Below, one piece after another: positions 32,105 to 36,310 of a stretch of DNA of 36,310 nt. This DNA is from EsbW-18 sp964634615. Its GTDB lineage: Bacteria; Patescibacteriota; Minisyncoccia; Phycocordibacterales; EsbW-18. The translations under genes and the position numbers were made by a program. The notes under the pieces were generated by a model. The model saw only the letters and a list, made by a program, of their open reading frames with translations, was not told where the DNA came from and ran no database searches. The stretch's first letter is position 1. The number at the start of each line of letters is the position of its first letter. Where the stretch lies: positions 1 to 36,310 of the forward strand of contig CAZWLQ010000008.1 of assembly GCA_964634615.1 (NCBI GenBank). The letters run 5' to 3'.

Positions 32105-32327
32105 ATCGATGATTACAGCCGGCCCAACAACACGGCCTTCGCATTCCCCCCTTGAGCTTCGAGATGGCCTTTGTGATACGAATATCCCTTGTTTCCGCCT
32201 TCTTGCCAGATATCACCCAACAGATCCACTCGTTACGTGCGAGCGGGGTTATATCGTCCCAGATGGCTTGTGCAGCAGGTACAGAGGCGATGGCTTTTTT
32301 GAGATCACTGGGAAGTGTGTGTGCCAT
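32103..32327 (-). CDS. Short YdeI/OmpD-associated-like protein
   Basis: 74 residues from ATG 32327, matching the C-terminal part of the YdeI/OmdA family: LPxDLxxAI near the start, WICWVISGKKAETRDIRI in the middle and the ending KGGMRRPCCWAGCNHR. The Cys/His-rich end (CCW-GC-HR) may bind metal. The full family is usually about twice as long, so this is a short form with only the C-terminal domain. It begins 5 bases after the amine oxidase stop. Function unknown. Confidence 0.75.
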   Translation of the reverse strand: MAHTLPSDLKKAIASVPAAQAIWDDITPLARNEWICWVISGKKAETRDIRITKAISKLKGGMRRPCCWAGCNHR

Positions 32328-32332
32328 ATCTA

Positions 32333-33616
32333 TCACGAGGAGCTTTTAAGGACACCTTGAGCGGTCCTTAGACCGCTTTCAAGCGCTCCCTCCACTGTTG
32401 CCGTTGCGGTGTTTGAAAGAGCTTCCCCAGCAAAAAATATTTTATCCTCGAACGGTTCGTTGAGTTTTTCGTATGCGTCTCGTGTGTCCACCGTGGTGTA
32501 ACTATACGCACCTTTTGTAAAAGGGTCTTTTGACCAGTTCACGACCTGATGACTGACGACCTCACTCTCGAGAAGCGTTTTTTCTATTTTGAATATGCGC
32601 GACAGGTCGGCAAGAGCGATATCGAAAATCTCCTCATCCGTATTGGTGAGATAATTTTTTGCTTCCGGTCCAGCCATCCACCCAGTGAAGACATTGGTTA
32701 TTTCAGGATACTGATTCCACCATGTAAGAAATCGCTCATTGCTGAGCATGAAAGCCATTGTACTCAAATCTGTATCAAGCGCGTGTTCCCACCAACGAGT
32801 TTTGAATCTGATGAGCACCTTGATGACATTCCCAAAACCGATTCGTGATGTTAATTCCTGCTTTTCTTTTAATGCAGCCGGTAGTTCAAGATCTCTGATG
32901 ATTGGAAGCGGGACCGTTACAATGATTTGAGATGCGATGAATGTCTTGCCATTATCACAGGAGACTTCGACACCTTTGCCCGCCATCTCTATCTTTGTGA
33001 CGATACTGTTGAATTCAAACCTTACTCCGTTATTCGTGCACTCTTTTTCGAGAAAGGCGATGAGAGCGCCGTATCCCTCCTTGATGCGGTGATCATCCAT
33101 GATTTCCATCACCTCTTTTTTTGTTAACCACTCGTCCCGCAACATAAACGTACTAACCTTGTCGGTGTCAGCGGCATCATATCCCTCAACCGCACGGAGG
33201 ATTGAGTTTCTCAAAGAAGCATGCTCTGCTCCAGAAAAGTTTTTCTCAAGAAAATCATTAATAGGAATATCTTCCGTAAGTTCCTTGAGCTTTTCTTGGA
33301 GTAGCGGGTCATCCTGAACAAATGAGTTTTGCTGAACAAGTTCTCCGCCTCGAATGCTCCAAATCTGTCCAGCTTCGGGGATTAGTGTTAATCCAGCTTC
33401 TTTAACCAACGCTTTTGTGACTGGAGCCGCACCGTGCACCCACTCCGCTCCACCCTCGGCCGGATAGCCAAATATCGCCTCATCAAGCGGCATGATTCTC
33501 CCGCCGATTCTGTCCCGCGCTTCGAGCACGAGGACACTCTTCCCTGCTCTGGAAAGCTCACGTGCCGCCATCAGCCCCGATGCTCCCGCTCCGATGATTA
33601 TGATTTCTGAATGCAT
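32333..33616 (-). CDS. Flavin-dependent amine oxidase
   Basis: 427-residue FAD enzyme of the monoamine/polyamine oxidase family. The N-terminal Rossmann motif is IIIGAGASGLMAARELSRAG, followed by VLEARDRIGGRI; the C-terminal FAD motif is FFAGEALSNTATATVEGALESG. Length is typical. It lacks a signal peptide. Substrate could be a polyamine, another amine or a carotenoid-like compound, and sequence alone does not decide. It lies between a multi-pass membrane protein (7 bases after its stop) and the YdeI-like gene, making a three-gene unit. Repeat copy A abuts its start codon. Confidence 0.9.
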   Translation of the reverse strand: MHSEIIIIGAGASGLMAARELSRAGKSVLVLEARDRIGGRIMPLDEAIFGYPAEGGAEWVHGAAPVTKALVKEAGLTLIPEAGQIWSIRGGELVQQNSFVQDDPLLQEKLKELTEDIPINDFLEKNFSGAEHASLRNSILRAVEGYDAADTDKVSTFMLRDEWLTKKEVMEIMDDHRIKEGYGALIAFLEKECTNNGVRFEFNSIVTKIEMAGKGVEVSCDNGKTFIASQIIVTVPLPIIRDLELPAALKEKQELTSRIGFGNVIKVLIRFKTRWWEHALDTDLSTMAFMLSNERFLTWWNQYPEITNVFTGWMAGPEAKNYLTNTDEEIFDIALADLSRIFKIEKTLLESEVVSHQVVNWSKDPFTKGAYSYTTVDTRDAYEKLNEPFEDKIFFAGEALSNTATATVEGALESGLRTAQGVLKSSS

Positions 33617-33630
33617 ATGTTGGCTATCTG
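33617..33630 (+). repeat. Direct repeat copy A (partial)
   Basis: ATGTTGGCTATCTG, identical to the first 14 bases of copy D (35432-35480). It lies directly against the start codon of the amine oxidase gene and contains the stop codon of the gene before it. Confidence 0.7.
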
Positions 33631-34205
33631 ACCTTTCGTTTAATAAACATCGTCATAACCGTATTCGTACAAATCATCGCAATCGAATGGATTGTTGTGG
33701 CGATATTATACGTCTGCAAAGAAAAGAGCGTGAGGATGTGGCGCGCGACATTCATTGTGTACAAAACCGGCTGTTCAGTCTCGGGATGACGCCACGTCTT
33801 CCGCAGAGTCGGCATGAACGCGACGAGATCGATGAGAACGACAACAATCACCGAGATGGTCGGGTCTTTGGTGAGCGCCCATGGAATAAGACCGAGCAGG
33901 GCGATAGCAAGAAAATAGTGGTCTATCGTTCGTATGTGCTCCGTGTTGCCTCGGAGAAGATCTCGTAACGAGAAAAAGAATATGATGATCGTGAACGCTT
34001 CGGCAACGCCGGTCGGCAGTGCACCAATCCCCGCCCCTTTGGCAAGCCCGCCAAAAAAGGTTGTCATCGACACAATCGACCAAATGAACCATGTGTACGG
34101 ATGTGGCTTCACCCTCCCTTTGAACACATCTTTGAGATATGAGATATTGCCGACGAAGGCAAGGATGGAGGCGACAATCGCAATGAGTACTCGAGGATCA
34201 AGCAT
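33624..34205 (-). CDS. Multi-pass membrane protein, PQ-loop-like
   Basis: 193 residues with about six or seven hydrophobic segments. Two halves show similar features: GNISYLKDVFKGRVKPHPYTWFIW in the first and PTLRKTWRHPETEQPVLYTM in the second. The P-x-T-W/P-x-L-x-K-T-W pattern recalls PQ-loop or SWEET-type transporters, where two three-helix bundles form the pore, but the match is by eye only. Substrate unknown. It lies 7 bases before the amine oxidase gene and is bracketed by repeat copies A and B. Confidence 0.65.
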   Translation of the reverse strand: MLDPRVLIAIVASILAFVGNISYLKDVFKGRVKPHPYTWFIWSIVSMTTFFGGLAKGAGIGALPTGVAEAFTIIIFFFSLRDLLRGNTEHIRTIDHYFLAIALLGLIPWALTKDPTISVIVVVLIDLVAFMPTLRKTWRHPETEQPVLYTMNVARHILTLFSLQTYNIATTIHSIAMICTNTVMTMFIKRKVR

Positions 34206-34218
34206 TTGAATTATGAGG

Positions 34219-34244
34219 AGTGGCTATCTGGGACGATGGTGGAA
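34219..34244 (+). repeat. Direct repeat copy B (without palindrome)
   Basis: Both arms of copy D are present side by side: TGGCTATCTGG followed by GACGATGGTGGAA. The 20-bp palindrome that separates the arms in copy D is absent here. It lies 14 bases upstream of the membrane protein start at 34205. Confidence 0.75.
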
Positions 34245-34277
34245 TTATTGTATCAAATACCCCGTTACGGCTTCTTG

Positions 34278-34955
34278 TTAAATAAAGTCACTTGAAACGT
34301 GCTTGATCCTATATTTCTCAATCTTTCGCCAATAACTCTTTGTGCTTAGAAAGAACAGAGGCGCACAGCTAATCTCCATTCCAGCTTTCTCTACCCTATC
34401 GATTATCTTTTTATGTATCTGGAAGGGGAAAACAACTTCAAGATACTTAAATCCTTGCCTTTTGAGTTTCTTCAAATCATAGAAACTGCAAAAGATGTTC
34501 CCGTTCAATATTTTCACAAAACTTTCTGGCATACCAGAAAATTTCTGCAATAAAGAAGATGATTTATTTCCCAAGACTATTTCTTTAAAAACTTTCCCCT
34601 TGAAAGAATCTAGGACATCCTCTTTCGTAATTGAGTCATCTTTGATATCTAGGAAAACTATTTTATCTGGAGTGATTACATTTAAAATTTCTTTAAGGGT
34701 ATGTACTCCGTACTTTTCTTGCAATCTTTTCAACGACCTTGGAAATCGTAGTGTAACGTTGTATTGAAAAAGGTTTCCATGAAAGCAGTAAAGTATTCCA
34801 TCACTCGATTTTCTGACGTCTAACTCAATAACCCCAATATATTCCCTCTTACTGGACGCTTCACATACTTCTTTTGAGTTCTGTCGATAGGTTGTGGCGC
34901 AATTCTTATCAAAACAGCCACCATGAGCCCAGACAGTTTTGTTACTAAGATTCAT
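34278..34955 (-). CDS. GDPD-like phosphodiesterase in AT-rich island
   Basis: 225 residues from ATG 34955, resembling glycerophosphodiester phosphodiesterases. The TIM-barrel pattern is visible as WAHGG (H11), IELDVRKSSDG (E44, D46), YCFHG (H59), LKEIL and VFLDIKDD, covering the metal and catalytic positions. No signal peptide. The open frame reaches 35006, but its first 17 codons lie inside repeat copy C and are not family-like. The DNA is clearly richer in A and T (about one third GC in several lines) than its neighbours, which suggests recent acquisition. Confidence 0.78.
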   Translation of the reverse strand: MNLSNKTVWAHGGCFDKNCATTYRQNSKEVCEASSKREYIGVIELDVRKSSDGILYCFHGNLFQYNVTLRFPRSLKRLQEKYGVHTLKEILNVITPDKIVFLDIKDDSITKEDVLDSFKGKVFKEIVLGNKSSSLLQKFSGMPESFVKILNGNIFCSFYDLKKLKRQGFKYLEVVFPFQIHKKIIDRVEKAGMEISCAPLFFLSTKSYWRKIEKYRIKHVSSDFI

Positions 34956-34956
34956 G

Positions 34957-35003
34957 ATGTATTGGATATGTGGCCAGCCGGCAGGCAGGGATGATGTTGG
35001 AAC
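34957..35003 (+). repeat. Direct repeat copy C (half palindrome)
   Basis: Degenerate left arm, then AGCCGGCAGGCAGG (most of the palindrome) and right arm GATGATGTTGGAAC, which differs from copy D at one base. It lies one base upstream of the GDPD start codon. Confidence 0.75.
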
Positions 35004-35027
35004 CATAATAACAGAATATAATTATGT

Positions 35028-35056
35028 TTGACTTAAGTAATATTGTGATGTAATGT
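35028..35056 (+). promoter_or_regulatory. Promoter of the 83-residue protein gene
   Basis: TTGACT (35028-35033), a 17-base spacer and TAATGT (35051-35056), giving a leader of about 36 bases before ATG 35099. Confidence 0.5.
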
Positions 35057-35084
35057 GCAAAAAGGTCATCAACAACCTACCCTT

Positions 35085-35092
35085 AAGGAGGG
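35085..35092 (+). promoter_or_regulatory. Strong ribosome binding site
   Basis: AAGGAGGG ends 6 bases before ATG 35099, the best SD in the window. It fixes the start and stands out in a region where SD sequences are rare. Confidence 0.8.
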
Positions 35093-35098
35093 TACGGC

Positions 35099-35350
35099 AT
35101 GGAAGTAATCGTCATTCTTTCCGTCCTTGGAACCTTCGTCGTTCTTTATCTTCGACGAAACAGGAGGAAGAAGGGGTCGTATCGTCCGCCTGGAGCGTTC
35201 ATGGAGCTCACAAGCCCGGAAGATCTTTCGTTCGCAGAGGTAGCCCAGGGGGCGAGAGTCAATCAGACAATATTGCCATCCGGTTACACGACTCCTCCCC
35301 GCGATCTGTTCATCCACGGCAAGTGGCTTACCGAAGTTCGTCCCAACTAG
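35099..35350 (+). CDS. Small membrane-anchored protein, unknown function
   Basis: 83 residues: an N-terminal transmembrane helix (about 2-18), a very basic stretch RRNRRKKG directly after it (so the remainder is probably cytoplasmic), and a polar C-terminal part with SPEDLSFAEVAQGA and PPRDLFIHGKWL. No family was recognised. It is a real gene by its consensus-like promoter, its strong SD and the terminator 30 bases downstream. It stands alone on the plus strand, between repeat copies C and D. Confidence 0.75.
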   Translation: MEVIVILSVLGTFVVLYLRRNRRKKGSYRPPGAFMELTSPEDLSFAEVAQGARVNQTILPSGYTTPPRDLFIHGKWLTEVRPN

Positions 35351-35379
35351 GATCAAAGTAGCGGAATCACAAAAGCCGT

Positions 35380-35416
35380 AGTCCGTTGCAGGTTCATCAC
35401 CAGCAACGGACTTTTG
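35380..35416 (+). terminator. Intrinsic terminator of the 83-residue protein gene
   Basis: Perfect 10-bp stem AGTCCGTTGC/GCAACGGACT (35380-35389 with 35403-35412), 13-base loop, then TTTTG. Confidence 0.75.
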
Positions 35417-35431
35417 TATATCCTAAATTAC

Positions 35432-35480
35432 ATGTTGGCTATCTGGCCTGCCTGCCGGCAGGCAGGGACGATGTTGGAAC
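35432..35480 (+). repeat. Direct repeat copy D with 20-bp palindrome
   Basis: Left arm ATGTTGGCTATCTGG, the perfect palindrome CCTGCCTGCCGGCAGGCAGG (35447-35466) and right arm GACGATGTTGGAAC. The most complete of four copies in the same orientation. Both arms contain ATGTTGG. Confidence 0.85.
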
Positions 35481-35495
35481 TAATCTGAAATCCCT

Positions 35496-35912
35496 CTAGA
35501 GCAAGAAAAATCCGATAAGGACCGAAGCAACCCAGCCGATTCCTGAAAGCGCGCCCGAGGTCATGAGTGTTCGCTTGTCAGAGAGCGAGAGTGACGCATA
35601 CGGCACGCGGGTCGCTGTTGTCATGAGCTTTTGAATAAAGAGTCCGTTGATGAGAAGCGTGACGACGAATCCGAGCTTCACGTAGAATGCTGGCTTTGCG
35701 AACCACACTTCCCACGATGGCACGGTAAGCATGACACCGGTTGCAATGAGCACAAAGAGCCCGATGAACACCAGTCGATGCGTCCACACGACTGAGCGTT
35801 CAGGCAAGACCGCTGCGCGCCCTGTGAAGTAACGAAAGCCCATGTGATCTGCGTAGAGAATCACCGGTGCGGTGATGATGAGTGCGATGAGGTGGAGTGT
35901 GACGAGTTCCAT
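35496..35912 (-). CDS. Four-TM membrane protein, possible heme-binding partner
   Basis: 138 residues with four hydrophobic segments (about 3-21, 46-63, 73-93 and 118-138). H7, H23 and H45 lie within or at the ends of the first two segments (LHLIALI, ADHMGF, WTHRLVFIGL), a placement seen in small b-type cytochrome-like or CopD-like membrane proteins. No heme-binding motif is proven. It starts 9 bases after the stop of the cytochrome-b5-like gene, so the two are probably co-expressed, which strengthens the idea of an electron-transfer pair. Confidence 0.65.
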   Translation of the reverse strand: MELVTLHLIALIITAPVILYADHMGFRYFTGRAAVLPERSVVWTHRLVFIGLFVLIATGVMLTVPSWEVWFAKPAFYVKLGFVVTLLINGLFIQKLMTTATRVPYASLSLSDKRTLMTSGALSGIGWVASVLIGFFLL

Positions 35913-35920
35913 AGGAGTGA

Positions 35921-36310
35921 TTAGTTAGCAAGAACGCCAATCCAATATTTTGCGAGGATGTTTTCTGGTTTTGATTCCCCGCTGTGTTGCCCATCAAATT
36001 CGGACGAACCGTCTTCGCCACAAATGTGACGGATCTTACTTGCACCACCTGGGTGTTTTGGAATGTACGCGGTGAGGTCATACACACTACCATTGACGAT
36101 TGACCAACAGCTTGCGTCCGAACTGTGGAGCGCGACATCCGCGCTCGTGTACGTGCCGGTTGTTGGTTCTGGAACAGGATCTGGTTTTGGAGTAGGAGTT
36201 GGTGTCGGTGTCGGTGCTGGCTCTGGTGTGGGCGTAGGAGTTGGTGTTGGTTCAACGACAGGTGGCTCCGTAACGATTGGTTTTGGTTCGGTTGTTGCTA
36301 CGGTCTCGTC
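35921..36310 (-). CDS. Cytochrome-b5-like domain protein (5' end outside window)
   Basis: The last 129 residues of a gene running off the right edge. A long Pro/Thr-rich spacer (VEPTPTPTPTPEPAPTPTPT) is followed by a cytochrome-b5-like heme-binding domain: YTSADVALHSSDASCWSIVNG, VYDLTAYIPKHPGG with the diagnostic HPGG, then SSEFDGQHSG, whose His would be the second heme ligand. Two Cys (SCW and HICG) may form a disulfide, as expected of an exported form. The start lies beyond the window, so a signal peptide cannot be seen. Co-oriented with the 4-TM gene downstream. Confidence 0.85.
   Translation of the reverse strand, partial: DETVATTEPKPIVTEPPVVEPTPTPTPTPEPAPTPTPTPTPKPDPVPEPTTGTYTSADVALHSSDASCWSIVNGSVYDLTAYIPKHPGGASKIRHICGEDGSSEFDGQHSGESKPENILAKYWIGVLAN

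Noticed and set aside
35053..35361. 102-codon plus-strand frame overlapping the 83-residue gene
   Set aside because: The 83-residue frame has the SD, a TM helix and sensible composition; the longer frame starts before the SD and reads as Arg/Ser-rich noise.
33617..35480. Classical integron attC sites
   Set aside because: The arms do not fit the GTTRRRY/RYYYAAC core rule (GTTGGCT and GTTGGAA), and no integron integrase is in the window. The cassette idea is kept only in a general form.
1..36310. CRISPR array, tRNA or rRNA genes
   Set aside because: No evenly spaced short repeats and no tRNA T-loop or acceptor patterns were noticed on either strand; this was a reading by eye and could miss a divergent tRNA.

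Overview
The window most likely comes from a Candidate Phyla Radiation bacterium (Patescibacteria, Parcubacteria-like). This is inferred from gene content, because no rRNA or tRNA gene was found. The signs are an RNase J with a Gly/Arg-rich stretch upstream of its start, a roughly 2000-residue surface protein with the tail-fibre-like phrasing common in these genomes, many small single-pass membrane proteins, very tight gene packing, and few Shine-Dalgarno (SD) sequences. Base composition is close to half GC, with a clearly AT-richer island near 34.3-35.0 kb.

Layout. 0.1-3.4 kb (+): RNase J, an MFS permease and a glutaredoxin, closed by a bidirectional terminator. 3.4-9.9 kb (-): two related membrane-anchored unknowns, a membrane-tethered trypsin-like protease coupled to glucose-6-phosphate dehydrogenase (zwf), a cluster of Cdd1-like helix-hairpin-helix protein, cupin and FKBP isomerase, two small membrane proteins, and a glucose/sorbosone-dehydrogenase-like beta-propeller. 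10.0-20.3 kb (-): a six-gene surface operon with two related beta-sandwich proteins, a DUF916-like membrane protein, a Cys-rich membrane protein, the giant LamG-containing protein and a class-A-beta-lactamase-like hydrolase. 20.4-26.3 kb: pseudouridine synthase (+), ABC-F ATPase, cold-shock protein, GIY-YIG protein, methyltransferase, an MFS exporter behind a long attenuator-like leader, and a divergent transglutaminase-like protein (+). 26.3-32.0 kb (-): cell-wall and surface enzymes (M23 peptidase with a peptidoglycan-binding domain, VanY-type carboxypeptidase, two M14 paralogues of which one has lost key residues), an SRPBCC protein, a histidine phosphatase and a secreted Ig-like protein. 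32.1-36.3 kb: YdeI-like protein, flavin amine oxidase, a multi-pass membrane protein, a GDPD-like protein, an 83-residue membrane protein (+), a 4-TM protein, and a cytochrome-b5-like domain protein cut by the window end.

How the genes work together. Much of the window serves the envelope: surface display, peptidoglycan trimming and efflux. Expression appears to rely largely on leaderless transcripts. In at least ten places a TANNNT -10 box, often preceded by TGN, ends 5-9 bases before the start codon, and these boxes also decide several starts. The MFS gene at 24.2-25.4 kb is the exception, with a consensus promoter, a leader of about 230 bases holding a 40-codon reading frame, two mutually exclusive hairpins and a true SD.

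The points most worth following up are the attenuator leader, the four direct repeats (one carrying a 20-bp perfect palindrome) that bracket single genes at 33.6-35.5 kb, the surface operon that resembles Gram-positive WxL/DUF916 systems, and the M14 enzyme/pseudoenzyme pair.
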